From positions 248,001 through 312,000 of the forward strand of contig CANMFM010000008.1 in the NCBI GenBank assembly GCA_947497175.1: a DNA stretch of 64,000 bases, written 5' to 3'. Below the pieces are notes generated by a model. It ran no database searches. It worked only from the letters and a program-made list of their open reading frames with translations, and had not been told where the DNA came from. A program made the translations under genes and the position numbers. The DNA is from an uncultured Aquimarina sp. GTDB lineage: Bacteria; Bacteroidota; Bacteroidia; Flavobacteriales; Flavobacteriaceae. Positions 38,762 to 47,993 of this stretch are shown here, piece after piece; within the stretch, counting starts at the first letter, position 1; each line of letters opens with the position of its first letter.

Positions 38762-39613
38762 ATGAAGAAAATAGTCAAAATCCTTATCGTAATAACAACA
38801 GTATTTCTATGCTCATGTGAACAAGAAGAAGTCACCTCCATACCTGTTGATAATGCTTCTGATGAAACGCTAATGACAAAATCTACTATTCATCCAGGTG
38901 TATGGCAAAATGTGTTTAATGATCAATTTAGCGGGACATCTTATACTACCTTTGATATGACCTGGAACTATCTTTATCCCTGGGGAAGTGATCATAACGG
39001 TTCTGCCCGTATGTACGGCAGTAAAGACGACCATAATCATATCTACAAAACCGGGCGCGGGTACTTGGTAATTAAGGCCTCTAGAATTAATTGGAACGAA
39101 GGTAATAGCGGTCATGATCCATGGTTGCCGATTCGGTATCATTCTGGAGCTATTCATGCCAAACAAAAAGTACAGATAAATGACACCTACCCGGAGTGGT
39201 CTCTCGAGGCTAGAATCAAAGCTCCCTCATCTTATGGAACATGGCCAGCATTTTGGATCACTCATGATGGTCCCTGGAATGCAGAAAGTGATATTATGGA
39301 ATATAAAGGATCAAAGGTTTGCTGGCAAAACACTTGGGACTTAGGTTGGGAAGAGACCTTAACGACCGTTTCTAATCCTGCTCAATGGCACACCTACAAA
39401 GTGTGGATCACCAAAGAGGGCAACCATGTGGATATCCACTATTATATTGATGGGGTCTGGAAAGCACAACATAGAGGGAATTATTTTACCAATAAAAACC
39501 TGAATATAATCCTGAATTTACAAATGGAAGGAGCCTCAGGAAACTATGGCCCTAATGGCAATACATATATGCTTATAGACTGGGTAAAAGTAGATAGAAA
39601 AATAAGAAGATAG
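38762..39613 (+). CDS. Glycoside hydrolase family 16 lipoprotein
   Basis: A 283-residue lipoprotein (lipobox LCSC, about Cys19) with the GH16 jelly-roll. The active-site pattern ExDxxE is AESDIMEYKG: Glu175 nucleophile, Asp177, Glu180 acid-base. GTWPAFWIT precedes it and LIDWVKVDR closes the fold, as in family members. GH16 enzymes cleave beta-1,3/1,4-glucans, agars, carrageenans or similar; the substrate is not clear. In a marine bacterium an algal polysaccharide is likely. Followed by structured element copy 2, starting four bases after the stop. Confidence 0.9.
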   Translation: MKKIVKILIVITTVFLCSCEQEEVTSIPVDNASDETLMTKSTIHPGVWQNVFNDQFSGTSYTTFDMTWNYLYPWGSDHNGSARMYGSKDDHNHIYKTGRGYLVIKASRINWNEGNSGHDPWLPIRYHSGAIHAKQKVQINDTYPEWSLEARIKAPSSYGTWPAFWITHDGPWNAESDIMEYKGSKVCWQNTWDLGWEETLTTVSNPAQWHTYKVWITKEGNHVDIHYYIDGVWKAQHRGNYFTNKNLNIILNLQMEGASGNYGPNGNTYMLIDWVKVDRKIRR

Positions 39614-39617
39614 TCAA

Positions 39618-39789
39618 CCAAAAGACCAGAAAATGTCAATGTGATTATGGCTCTCATTTAGATACATGGGCCAGCCGAAAACGAGAGAATAAAAAATATG
39701 TAACTTGTGAAAAATATAATTGGTTCACAATCGGCAATAGTGGAAGTGTACTAAATAAAATACTACTACACATTTTCGGGTCTTTTTGA
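39618..39789 (+). repeat. 172-nt structured element, copy 2
   Basis: Same length as copy 1 and aligned without gaps. All internal pairing words are preserved (CTCTC, GCCGA, GAGAG, TTGTGA, TCACAA, TCGGC), as is the block GTGGAAGTGTACTAAAT. The terminal stem is AAAAGACCAGAAAATGT with ACATTTTCGGGTCTTTTT, with one A-G mismatch. Most changes lie outside these stems. It follows the GH16 stop by four bases. Confidence 0.75.
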
Positions 39790-40065
39790 TACTATTTGTA
39801 ATATACTTCCGATCATTCGCTCAAAGAATATAAGCTTACATCTGGACCTTTTATTAAGAGTTTATTCTTTGTTGTCCACTGCAATTTTCGTAACTTTAAA
39901 AAGAGCTTTCATAACACGATATAGAAGCGCGGCCCTCCTTCTTTTTTTATGTTATCATTTTAATGAAATATGAAGTTACTTCACTTTATTACTTCAATAT
40001 TGTTTATGCTTCGATATGATCTTATAAAATAGATCAGCTGTAAACTGTTTTAATTTAAATCTATT
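39790..40065. other. Intergenic region, no gene seen
   Basis: No open frame or clear motif; AT-rich with a short GC patch (GAAGCGCGGCC) near 39927. The slipin gene's promoter is presumably in the last 60 bases. Confidence 0.4.
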
Positions 40066-40821
40066 ATGAATTCACCAGTACTGATAAGTGCCTTTATTGC
40101 AGTATTCTTTTTGACGGGAATACGAATCGTATTTGAATATAAAAGAGCTCTAAAATTTCGATTTGGAAAATATATAAAGACATTGCAACCAGGATTTAGA
40201 TGGATTATTCCCTTAGTTGAAACGATCCAAATCGTTGATATTCGAGTTATAACTATTAATATTCTATCTCAAGAAGTAATGACCGAAGATAATGTACCCT
40301 GTAGCATTGATGGTGTTGTTTTTTTTAGAATTAACAATCCAGAAAAAGCAGTTTTAGAAGTTGAAGAATATAAGTTTGCTATTTCGCAGCTATCTCAGGC
40401 CGCTTTAAGAGATGTTTGCGGAAAAGTAGAGCTTGATGTTATTTTGTCTAAACGTGAAGAAATGGGCAAAAACATTAAAAACATAGTTGAATTAGAAACT
40501 AAAGAATGGGGGATTGAAATTATTGATGTAAAAATTAAAGATATCCAGCTACCCGAGAATATGAAAAGAATGATGGCCAATCAAGCCGAAGCCGAGCGAT
40601 CCAGAAGAGCGCGGATTATTTTAGCCCTAGCAGAAGAACAAGCCGCAGGAAAATTACTCGAAGCAGGAAAATTAATCGACCAATCTCCGTCAGCGATAAA
40701 ATTAAGACTGTATCAAACTTTATCTAATATAGCTGCAGAAAAGAACTCTACGATTCTTTTTCCTTTTCCGGAAGAAGTGCTCCCGACTAATACCAAAAGA
40801 ACAAAAGAAACAGAGGACTGA
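40066..40821 (+). CDS. SPFH-domain protein, slipin (stomatin-like)
   Basis: A 251-residue membrane protein with one N-terminal hydrophobic segment (about 5-22) and an SPFH/band 7 domain (about 23-190): RFGKYIKTLQPGFRWIIPLVE, IDGVVFFRINNPEKAV, and the helix GIEIIDVKIKDIQLPENMKRMM, then an alanine-rich helical region. Slipins form oligomeric membrane microdomains and may protect or organise membrane proteins. The usual neighbouring NfeD-type protease partner is not seen here. Monocistronic as far as visible. Confidence 0.88.
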   Translation: MNSPVLISAFIAVFFLTGIRIVFEYKRALKFRFGKYIKTLQPGFRWIIPLVETIQIVDIRVITINILSQEVMTEDNVPCSIDGVVFFRINNPEKAVLEVEEYKFAISQLSQAALRDVCGKVELDVILSKREEMGKNIKNIVELETKEWGIEIIDVKIKDIQLPENMKRMMANQAEAERSRRARIILALAEEQAAGKLLEAGKLIDQSPSAIKLRLYQTLSNIAAEKNSTILFPFPEEVLPTNTKRTKETED

Positions 40822-40925
40822 TCAAATTACATAAACAGAAGTTGTTTTTTCTTTATAAAGCTTCCAAAAGATAATTCAAATATTTGAATTTCAGTAACTT
40901 TACTTGAAATTGAATTTACTCTTGT

Positions 40926-41999
40926 ATGAAAAAAATTATACTTCTTTTCATCATAACGTCCTGCCAAATGCTGTACAGCCAGACAACCTCCAGGTTTTAC
41001 GGTTTCAAAACGCATTATGGTTCTATTATAGCACATACGCCAGATCTAAAACCTATATCTCAAAGTAATCCCTATGGATTTCAGATAGAGATGAGTACGC
41101 TAAGAACGAGTGACAAGGCCTGGAAAACCTGTTTTTGTTATGGTAGAACTGGTTTTGCTTTTACATATTTTAACTATGCAAATCCACGCGTCCTGGGCAA
41201 TTCGTATAACCTCATCTACTTTGTAGAACCCTATTTTACATATCAAGGAGACTTTAAGTTATCTCTTCGAGGTGCTATCGGAGCTACCTATCTGGATACT
41301 ATCTTTGATGAAGAATCTAATCCGGATAATGTGCTTTTTAGTACGCATTTTAGTTTTTACCTTGCTTTATCGTTAAACCTTAACTATCACATTAACGAGA
41401 AGTATGCAATAAATGTATCCGCAAATTATAATCACATCTCTAACGGTGGGCAAAAACAACCCAATAAAGGAATGAATTTCCCAACATTATCTGTAGGTAT
41501 TGATCGAATTATAGACAACATAAAATTGAAACCAAAACCCAACGAATTGAAACAATATGACCGTTCATGGGCCTATTATTTCGGATCATTTGCAAGTTTG
41601 AGATCTTCTGATCGAGAAGCAGAATCCTCAAATCATCCGTTGATAGGAATTATGGGCGGAGCTCTGAAACCATTTTCAAGAATCAATGGATTTAATCTAG
41701 GTCTTGAGCTTTGGTATGATTGGTCAGACGAAAGAATAGCACAACGACTGGCGATTGATAATTCAGCTTTTTCATCTGCACTAACATTTGGCCATCATTT
41801 TTCTGTAGGTAATTTTTATTTTTTACAACAATTTGGTGTATACGTTACCCGACCGAAAAACATTCAAAAAAACTGGTTATATCAACGATATTCTTTCTGG
41901 TATCAAATTGCTAATCGATGGACTATAGGAGCATCCTTGATTGCGTACGGTCGCGTTGCAGATCATATGGATGCCCGATTAATTTATGTGATAAAATAA
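40926..41999 (+). CDS. PagL-like acyloxyacyl hydrolase / lipid A deacylase family
   Basis: A 357-residue outer-membrane protein with signal peptide (ending LYSQ). The first half (about 20-200) matches the PagL-type eight-strand barrel; the catalytic-type motif NHISNGGQ gives His170 and Ser172, the pair required in PagL. The remaining 150 residues form additional strands beyond the usual PagL length. PagL removes the 3-O acyl chain of lipid A; I infer a role in outer-membrane lipid remodelling. The catalytic Glu position is not certain. Confidence 0.75.
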   Translation: MKKIILLFIITSCQMLYSQTTSRFYGFKTHYGSIIAHTPDLKPISQSNPYGFQIEMSTLRTSDKAWKTCFCYGRTGFAFTYFNYANPRVLGNSYNLIYFVEPYFTYQGDFKLSLRGAIGATYLDTIFDEESNPDNVLFSTHFSFYLALSLNLNYHINEKYAINVSANYNHISNGGQKQPNKGMNFPTLSVGIDRIIDNIKLKPKPNELKQYDRSWAYYFGSFASLRSSDREAESSNHPLIGIMGGALKPFSRINGFNLGLELWYDWSDERIAQRLAIDNSAFSSALTFGHHFSVGNFYFLQQFGVYVTRPKNIQKNWLYQRYSFWYQIANRWTIGASLIAYGRVADHMDARLIYVIK

Positions 42000-42010
42000 G
42001 TTCTGAGTAA

Positions 42011-42044
42011 AAACAAAAAACGGAGAAAGAATATCTCCCTCCGT
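42011..42044 (-). terminator. Terminator of the secretion/pilus-like operon
   Basis: On the minus strand ACGGAG pairs with CTCCGT around a loop that can extend the stem, followed by TTTTTTGTTTTT. It is about 95 nt after gspF, and no gene lies between. Confidence 0.75.
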
Positions 42045-42137
42045 CTTAAAAATGTTTACGTCTCGTTATGATTTAACAATTACAACGAAACGACAAATAT
42101 AGCTTATTATAAAATAATTACAAGCTATTTACACCGT

Positions 42138-43268
42138 TTACCCGATTACACTACTCAATCTAAACATCGGCAAATACATAGCAATTAGAATTACACCGAC
42201 AATGATGCCCACAAAAATAGTTAAGATAGGGTTTAAAACATTAGAGATGATCTGAGATTGATATTTGACCTGTTGGTTATATTGTTCATTTAGTTTTTGA
42301 AAAATATACTCGGTTTGATTAGTCTCCTCGGCTACCCGTACCATAGCTATCATTTTTTTATCAAAAATCGGAGTATTACTAAATGCTGTACTTAATGTCC
42401 CTCCTGATAAAATAGAACGTTTAGCTTTATCAAGACCTTCTTGTAATGGATAAAAATCTATCATATTTTTAACCAAGTCTATACTCTCAACCATCGGAAC
42501 TTTTGCTGAAGTTAATAATGAAATGGCTTGCGTAAATTGCGCCATATATATTCTTCTAAAATAATCTCCCAGAATGGGTAGTTTTAATTGAAAATTACCC
42601 ATGATTTTGCGATACCATTGCTTTTTAGATATAAAAACAATACCTACAATACTAATTAAAAATCCTATAAGTAACCCTAAACCATGGTTACCAATAAAAT
42701 CAGAAAAACTAATAATCCCATTTGTAATGCCAGGAAGATCTACATTGTTTTGCTTAAAAATATCAACAAACATAGGCACTACATAGCGTAACATAAAAAC
42801 AATAACAATTAAAGCGGTACACATGACAATAATTGGATACGTAAGAGACGATATGATCTCTCTACGTAGTTCATTTTTGCGTTTGTAAAATTCACTAAGT
42901 TCTAAAGTTATCTGTGCTAATTGCCCTGTCTGCTCCCCTATTCGAACAGCATAATACTCATAATCAGTAAAATTCTTATCTTCCTTAAGTATTTCAGAAA
43001 AAGAACTACCCTCTACTAATTGTGACAACATTGATCCCATTAATTTTTGATCCTTTTCTTTCTTTTGAGTTTCTGCCAATAATTCTAAACCACTTCTAAG
43101 GTCTATACCTGATTTTAAAAGCACGTTTAGTTCTGAATACCATTGTTCTTTCTTTTTAGCAGAAAAAGCATTTCCAAACAATGTGATCTCTTTAGTTAAT
43201 ACTTCAGAGATATCAAAAGAATTGTTCTTTTGAGATTGTTTTTTTGTTGTTGAAACTTTTATGCCCAT
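42138..43268 (-). CDS. gspF: Type II secretion / type IV pilus inner-membrane protein GspF (PilC)
   Basis: Inner-membrane platform protein that connects the assembly ATPase to pseudopilus growth. The 376-residue sequence contains two homologous GspF domains (about 45-165 and 245-365) with YSELNVLLKSGIDLRSGLELL and TQAISLLTSAKVPMVESIDLV, and three membrane segments (about 155-180, 200-230, 345-370). It is the last gene of the operon, before the terminator. Together with GspE it supports an active assembly machine. Confidence 0.93.
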   Translation of the reverse strand: MGIKVSTTKKQSQKNNSFDISEVLTKEITLFGNAFSAKKKEQWYSELNVLLKSGIDLRSGLELLAETQKKEKDQKLMGSMLSQLVEGSSFSEILKEDKNFTDYEYYAVRIGEQTGQLAQITLELSEFYKRKNELRREIISSLTYPIIVMCTALIVIVFMLRYVVPMFVDIFKQNNVDLPGITNGIISFSDFIGNHGLGLLIGFLISIVGIVFISKKQWYRKIMGNFQLKLPILGDYFRRIYMAQFTQAISLLTSAKVPMVESIDLVKNMIDFYPLQEGLDKAKRSILSGGTLSTAFSNTPIFDKKMIAMVRVAEETNQTEYIFQKLNEQYNQQVKYQSQIISNVLNPILTIFVGIIVGVILIAMYLPMFRLSSVIG

Positions 43269-43271
43269 ATA

Positions 43272-43736
43272 CTAAAAATGAAGGGTTGGATCATTATATT
43301 TAAATAGAAATAAGTAATGAGACTCCTGCTTTTTATCAAAGTGTAATCTTATAGCGTCTATACCTCCTGAAGGTACTGATTTACCTTCAAAATAAAACAT
43401 TTTCTGTGCTACTTTTATCGGATACGTCTCTATATCGGTAACAATACTATCGCTATAAAATTGATAAACTCGTTCTCCAATTGGAGAAAATACTTTCAAT
43501 TTATTTTCTATAGGATCCCATGAAGCACTCGAAAAAGAGTTGAGATCAATAGTCAATGCTGTTTCTAGAGATTCAATTTTTAGCCTTTTCTCATAATTAT
43601 CACTGATACTACGCATGTTATTTTGTACAACACCAAGTACGGTAAATGCTAATCCAGCGACAATTGTTGAGATTACGATAACAACCATAATTTCGGTAAG
43701 AGTAAATGCCGGTATTTTTGTGTTCATTTTATTCAT
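43272..43736 (-). CDS. Minor pseudopilin with Ala at -1
   Basis: A 154-residue type IV pilin-like protein. The prepilin signal KIPA^FTLTEIMVVIVISTIVAGLAF has Phe+1 and Glu+5 followed by a hydrophobic helix, but Ala instead of Gly before the cleavage site. The globular part is beta-rich. The ATG at 43736 overlaps the stop of the preceding gene by four bases. Its role as GspI/J-like minor pseudopilin is inferred from order; the exact letter cannot be assigned. Confidence 0.8.
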   Translation of the reverse strand: MNKMNTKIPAFTLTEIMVVIVISTIVAGLAFTVLGVVQNNMRSISDNYEKRLKIESLETALTIDLNSFSSASWDPIENKLKVFSPIGERVYQFYSDSIVTDIETYPIKVAQKMFYFEGKSVPSGGIDAIRLHFDKKQESHYLFLFKYNDPTLHF

Positions 43737-44044
43737 TTAGCAAATACCTTTTCGTGTTCACTACCTTGTTTACTATATTCTAAAACGGTTTTTGCTCCTT
43801 TAGTAGTGATCATAATTTCCCAACCTTGAAAATCTTCAGCATAGGGTATTTTTATGATACGATGAATTGAAAAATATTCTAACTCTTTCACTCTATTTTC
43901 TATGGCACTATGATCTCTTTTTATCTGATTGGCAAAAACATTATTAAAACTCAAACTAGCAACCATAAATACAATAATAATCAAAACTGAAGCAGTAAGA
44001 ACTTCGATGAGTGTGGCCGCTTTTATTTTTTTTAATATAACCAT
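43733..44044 (-). CDS. Small minor pseudopilin
   Basis: A 103-residue pilin-like protein with the short signal KKIKA^ATLIEVLTASVLIIIV: Glu+5 present, Ala on both sides of the cleavage bond. The globular part is only about 70 residues, close to GspI/PilV size. Overlaps the K-like gene upstream (13 bases) and the next pseudopilin gene (4 bases), so all are translated together. Confidence 0.78.
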   Translation of the reverse strand: MVILKKIKAATLIEVLTASVLIIIVFMVASLSFNNVFANQIKRDHSAIENRVKELEYFSIHRIIKIPYAEDFQGWEIMITTKGAKTVLEYSKQGSEHEKVFAK

Positions 44045-45303
44045 TTTGCGATACTATTTTTTGAATTCACAAAAGGCAATCCCGAATAATCCTGAACCGG
44101 ATTTTTTAGAACTTTAGCATTGTACATATGATTAAGATATATAGAACCCGCCTGCCTTGCAATACATTGCATTGCATACATAGAACCTCTAACAGTGCCT
44201 TGTATATCAACATTACCTTCGCAATATACCTCTCCGACTACTTCAGCCCTGGGTGCTATAATCAAATGAGTTTTTATTCGATCATCAGTCCTATTTTTAT
44301 TTTTCAAATACACCACTGATCCTTCTATCACGCTATCAGAACCAATCGAAAAATCAGGGATATAATTTTGTATTTGATTATTGTTTGCACTTTTCAATAG
44401 CATGTTTTTATCCAATACTATGGCGGCAGAAGGATATGACAGATAACATCGTTTTCCAATTTCCATATTCTTGGTTGCAATAGCCTGAAAACTACCTTTC
44501 ACATCATTTTTTATAACAATTCTCGGTGCAACTAATAGTACATCTTTTAGCTGTGCTCCTGATTCGATTACAATTTTGGTATTTGATTGAATTAGGATAT
44601 GACCAACTATTTTTTCATTGTCTATAAAAATATCATCCGTATCATATATAAGCTTGACCGGCTTATGAAAAGAGTTCATAATTTCGTTTTCTAATGCTAT
44701 TGGAGTAGCACTATCTACCAAGCCTCCTCGCACAATTTCTTCCAAATATACAATCCACCCGCTCTCTAATTTGGGTAAGGTTTCTCTACTTTCTATAGCG
44801 CTACCATAATATAGACTGTTACCCTGGTAGTAGGTTCCAGAAATGTTACCCGCTTTTACACCTTGTTTAGGCAAATAACTATTTCCTTCTAATCGGGTAT
44901 TACCAACAACAACTAAAGGAGAGTTGGTATCTACCAAATATAAATTAGGGGTTTTATCAGAACGCTCAGACCCTGTAAATGCTATTCTAGCTGCTTTTCG
45001 ATTATGCACATTTACAGCAGCATATCGTTTTATCCAGGCTCCATGATAGTTTAGTATATGTTTAGTAGTTTTAGCCCCCGATCTAGTGATGACAGTATCC
45101 CCAACTACAGACGTTACATCAAGAGAATTAAAAATCAAAGTATTAGAATCTTCAAAAGCACGTATCAACTCTTGAGACTTCACTTTAAAAAAAGACTGCA
45201 CATGAGTAAGTAATAAAAAAGCACCTAATAGTAATGCTACCAATACCGAGATTAGGATAGCAAATTGCATGGCTTGTGCTTTTATTTTTGAAAAAATTTT
45301 CAA
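44032..45303 (-). CDS. K-like minor pseudopilin with beta-helix-like body
   Basis: A 423-residue protein with a short N-terminal signal SKIKA^QAMQFAILISVLVALLL that fits the operon's own KxKA pattern but lacks Glu+5, as GspK-type tip pseudopilins do. The body (about 175-390) has repeated short strands, IVIESGAQLKDVLLVAPRIVI and similar, resembling a right-handed beta-helix or bactofilin/polymer-forming fold instead of the usual GspK domain. Start is a TTG in a TTGA overlap with the upstream stop. Role at the pseudopilus tip is inferred. Confidence 0.65.
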   Translation of the reverse strand: MKIFSKIKAQAMQFAILISVLVALLLGAFLLLTHVQSFFKVKSQELIRAFEDSNTLIFNSLDVTSVVGDTVITRSGAKTTKHILNYHGAWIKRYAAVNVHNRKAARIAFTGSERSDKTPNLYLVDTNSPLVVVGNTRLEGNSYLPKQGVKAGNISGTYYQGNSLYYGSAIESRETLPKLESGWIVYLEEIVRGGLVDSATPIALENEIMNSFHKPVKLIYDTDDIFIDNEKIVGHILIQSNTKIVIESGAQLKDVLLVAPRIVIKNDVKGSFQAIATKNMEIGKRCYLSYPSAAIVLDKNMLLKSANNNQIQNYIPDFSIGSDSVIEGSVVYLKNKNRTDDRIKTHLIIAPRAEVVGEVYCEGNVDIQGTVRGSMYAMQCIARQAGSIYLNHMYNAKVLKNPVQDYSGLPFVNSKNSIAKWLY

Positions 45304-45770
45304 TTCGCAATTTTAAATTCTTTAATTTTTCCTTTATACTTAACTCGTATGGTATTGGACCTGCCTTGTATCAATGTCACTTCTGATAGCGTTTGTTTTA
45401 CTTGCATAAGTTGATCTGCACCATTAATATTGATTAAATAGATAGCATTGGCGTTACCTTTGCCCGACACTACCCCTTTATAAGTAATAGAAGGCCAAAC
45501 CAAGGGAGGTCTTTTGATTACAGCTTTGGGCTTTACCATCACTTTCTTTTTAGGCTTATAAAGAGTACCCAAAAATGGATCGCGTTCTATAAAACCGATA
45601 CTAAACGTATCTCGTTCTTTTTCCTCTACCGGGGCAATATTTACTTCGGCTGCTTTTGATAGTACAGGATCGTCGTCAGAAAACGCTCCTACGACCTGTA
45701 TTATAATTGCCCCCCAAATAAAAGCGACAACTGGTAGCAGAATATATAATCCTTTTTTACCTTTTAGCAT
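45300..45770 (-). CDS. GspC/PilP-like inner-membrane protein
   Basis: A 156-residue protein with an N-terminal membrane segment (about 7-28, GLYILLPVVAFIWGAIIIQVV), a Pro/Lys linker, and a C-terminal small beta domain WPSITYKGVVSGKGNANAIYLI / LIQGRSNTIRVKYKGKIKEFKI that fits the homology region of GspC and PilP. These proteins link the inner-membrane platform to the secretin. The gene sits between the FN3 lipoprotein gene and the K-like pseudopilin. Confidence 0.75.
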   Translation of the reverse strand: MLKGKKGLYILLPVVAFIWGAIIIQVVGAFSDDDPVLSKAAEVNIAPVEEKERDTFSIGFIERDPFLGTLYKPKKKVMVKPKAVIKRPPLVWPSITYKGVVSGKGNANAIYLININGADQLMQVKQTLSEVTLIQGRSNTIRVKYKGKIKEFKIAN

Positions 45771-45775
45771 ACTTA

Positions 45776-46720
45776 TTAATTTATCGTAAAGCGAAACACA
45801 TCACTAGACTCACTCTGGTTATCTGCCTGATCAAAAGCTTGGATAAACCAAAAATATGTTGTTCCTACTTCTAATGTAATCTCAGAAGGTGATGTTACCT
45901 CATTTTTGGTTACCAGTTCTGTAAGTGCCACATCTTTATATACATAAATACTATCAATCTCTGTTGTACCGGCAACAGCTTCTCGTGTCCAACTAAAAGA
46001 TACCGAAGTATCATTTTGATTTGAATTATTTGCGGGTGTAACGGCTACAGGTTTATTAGGGACTGTAGTATCTAAAGTTAATGTTCTTGTTGTGTATAAC
46101 GTATTTTGTGTATCATTTTCTGCGCGAACCTGCCACTTAGTGATCCCTTCTGGAAAAATAAACGAAACAGAAGTTGCCGTAGTGGTCTCTTCTTCGATAA
46201 CCTGATCACTATCATCTAATAATTGCACCCTATACGTTTTTGCATCTGCAATAGATTGCCATTGAAGATCTACACTTGCCGAACTTGTAATTTCATTATC
46301 GCTTGGAGCTATTAATAATACTTCGGTAGACGAGAAATCTTCACTTTCTAAAACGGTAAACATTGCTGTTGCATAGGGTGTTACAGAGCCCGAATTTTGA
46401 GCTCTCACCCGCCATTGATACTCATTTTTTAATAAACTAGTAGTAAAACTTGTTGCTATTACAGTGGTATCTAATACGACTTGAGAAGCATTCTCAAAAT
46501 TAGGTTGAGCTACCTGTAGACGATAATTAGTCGCCAGATCAACCGATTCCCAATTAAACGTTACCGACGTGTTTCTTACGGTAGTACTATCGGTCGGAGC
46601 AATAAGTACTACAGCTTTATCTGTTAAATCTTCTTCAAACAATACTTCTTCGCAACTAAAAAGTGTACAAAACGATATACACATGCCTATTAGATATAGA
46701 GATAATTTCTTCATCTTCAT
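45776..46720 (-). CDS. Lipoprotein with three fibronectin type III-like domains
   Basis: A 314-residue lipoprotein (lipobox LFSC) with three tandem domains of about 90 residues, each beginning VLLIAPTDSTTV / VLLIAPSDNEIT / VAVTPANNSNQ and containing SVTFNWESV, YRLQVAQ or YRVQLLDD and the closing WRVRAQN or WQVRAEN. This is the fibronectin III pattern used as a spacer or binding module. It is embedded in the operon (ATGA overlap upstream), so it probably belongs to the machine or its substrate side; no known Gsp protein has this build. Confidence 0.7.
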   Translation of the reverse strand: MKMKKLSLYLIGMCISFCTLFSCEEVLFEEDLTDKAVVLIAPTDSTTVRNTSVTFNWESVDLATNYRLQVAQPNFENASQVVLDTTVIATSFTTSLLKNEYQWRVRAQNSGSVTPYATAMFTVLESEDFSSTEVLLIAPSDNEITSSASVDLQWQSIADAKTYRVQLLDDSDQVIEEETTTATSVSFIFPEGITKWQVRAENDTQNTLYTTRTLTLDTTVPNKPVAVTPANNSNQNDTSVSFSWTREAVAGTTEIDSIYVYKDVALTELVTKNEVTSPSEITLEVGTTYFWFIQAFDQADNQSESSDVFRFTIN

Positions 46721-47451
46721 AATTTAAAATAATTCATTTTTTGCAATGCCTTTTGTGCATCGCGATATGCATTTTTAGAGCAAGATGATTTTTCATCTAT
46801 AATATTTGCCAATACGATTTGCTTTCTATCATTTTCACTCCAACAGAAAAAGGATAACTCATATCCAAAAATTGTAGCTTGATCAAAACTGATCTTTTTA
46901 GATACTTTTCCTGCATTTACTAATGTCAAATAATATTGTTTATATGCGCCGTTACTTAAAAATACTGCTTCTGCAGTTGTCATTTCTTTGACTAGCGCTT
47001 CGGGTAAAGCCATAGAAACCGAGGTAACCAGTGAAGCTTCTTTTTGATTTTTTAGATATGTAATGGTAGTGTTGTTATATTCTTTTTGTAGTTCTGACAA
47101 GGTGGTTACTCTATCCAACAATGTAAGTGTTATAAAACGGGGTTTATTCTCGAGAGAGTCTACATATGTAATCTGTTGTACATTGTCTTTAGATTTTTTT
47201 TGATAAGCCTCAAACGTAGTTTCTGTATAGTCTGAAGCCATGACTCCTACTCTAATTTTTTCTTTGTATTCGGGTATCGCTGATATCCTAAAATCTGAAT
47301 TAAGCACATCTTTTTTCTGAATCCCTATAACTCCCAGCGCAATAGGATTAGTTACAGACGTATGCATGCTTGTTTTATTAACTTTGATACTTTGGCAACT
47401 TATACTTATGAGAGCTAAGAGCGTTGCTATACCGTATATTTTATAATTCAT
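46717..47451 (-). CDS. Lipoprotein of unknown function in the operon
   Basis: A 244-residue lipoprotein (lipobox SISC, Cys19). No recognised domain: a mixed region with KLEYNNT-like helical parts and strands around ITLTLLDRVTTLSEL, then a Cys-containing C-terminal tail (FCWSENDRK, SSCSKNAYRDAQKAL). The position between M/PilO-like and FN3 lipoprotein genes suggests a structural part or pilotin-like helper for the secretin, but this is only inference. Confidence 0.6.
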   Translation of the reverse strand: MNYKIYGIATLLALISISCQSIKVNKTSMHTSVTNPIALGVIGIQKKDVLNSDFRISAIPEYKEKIRVGVMASDYTETTFEAYQKKSKDNVQQITYVDSLENKPRFITLTLLDRVTTLSELQKEYNNTTITYLKNQKEASLVTSVSMALPEALVKEMTTAEAVFLSNGAYKQYYLTLVNAGKVSKKISFDQATIFGYELSFFCWSENDRKQIVLANIIDEKSSCSKNAYRDAQKALQKMNYFKL

Positions 47452-47474
47452 AATATCTTATTATTCTATTTCTA

Positions 47475-47993
47475 CTAATTCAAACGTTGCAATAATATTC
47501 TACACTGTAAATATCTTACTCCCGTTCTAAAGTTTTTCTTTTTTTCAAAATCAACCAGAACAATATTGCCAAAGCTATATTTTTGTTCTAAAACGTAAAT
47601 GACTTCGATCAATGGCTTGTACCCGCCTTGTAAGGTAAAGTCATATGTTATCGTTCCTTTTTTTGTAGGTTCATCAATAAATTGATGAGGCTCTTCAAAG
47701 GCAACGACCTTTACATTGGTCGCATCTGATAAAGCATTTAAAGTTTTTAATAGATTATGTTGTAAAGAACTTCCTTCTACGTTATTCTTTGCTAAAACAA
47801 CATCAAGTTGTTTTTCCTTTTTTGTCAAAGCTGCTAACTGTAGCGGTGCCGCCTGATATTCTTCTTTCTGATCTTCTAACGCATTCAATTCATTACGTAT
47901 CGCAAATGTTTTTGCAAAACCATAATAATATGCGACAACAAGCATGCATAACAACCCCGCTACCAAGAGTATATTTTTAGTTCGTTGTTCCAT
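47475..47993 (-). CDS. GspM/PilO-like inner-membrane protein
   Basis: A 172-residue bitopic protein: one membrane segment (about 8-27), a coiled-coil-like helix (ELNALEDQKEEYQAAPLQLAALTKKEKQLDVVLAKN) and a ferredoxin-like C-terminal domain (VKVVAFEEPHQF, TYDFTLQGGYKPLIEVIYVLEQ). This is the GspM/PilO layout. It overlaps the PilN/L-like gene by 17 bases, the expected neighbour. Confidence 0.75.
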   Translation of the reverse strand: MEQRTKNILLVAGLLCMLVVAYYYGFAKTFAIRNELNALEDQKEEYQAAPLQLAALTKKEKQLDVVLAKNNVEGSSLQHNLLKTLNALSDATNVKVVAFEEPHQFIDEPTKKGTITYDFTLQGGYKPLIEVIYVLEQKYSFGNIVLVDFEKKKNFRTGVRYLQCRILLQRLN

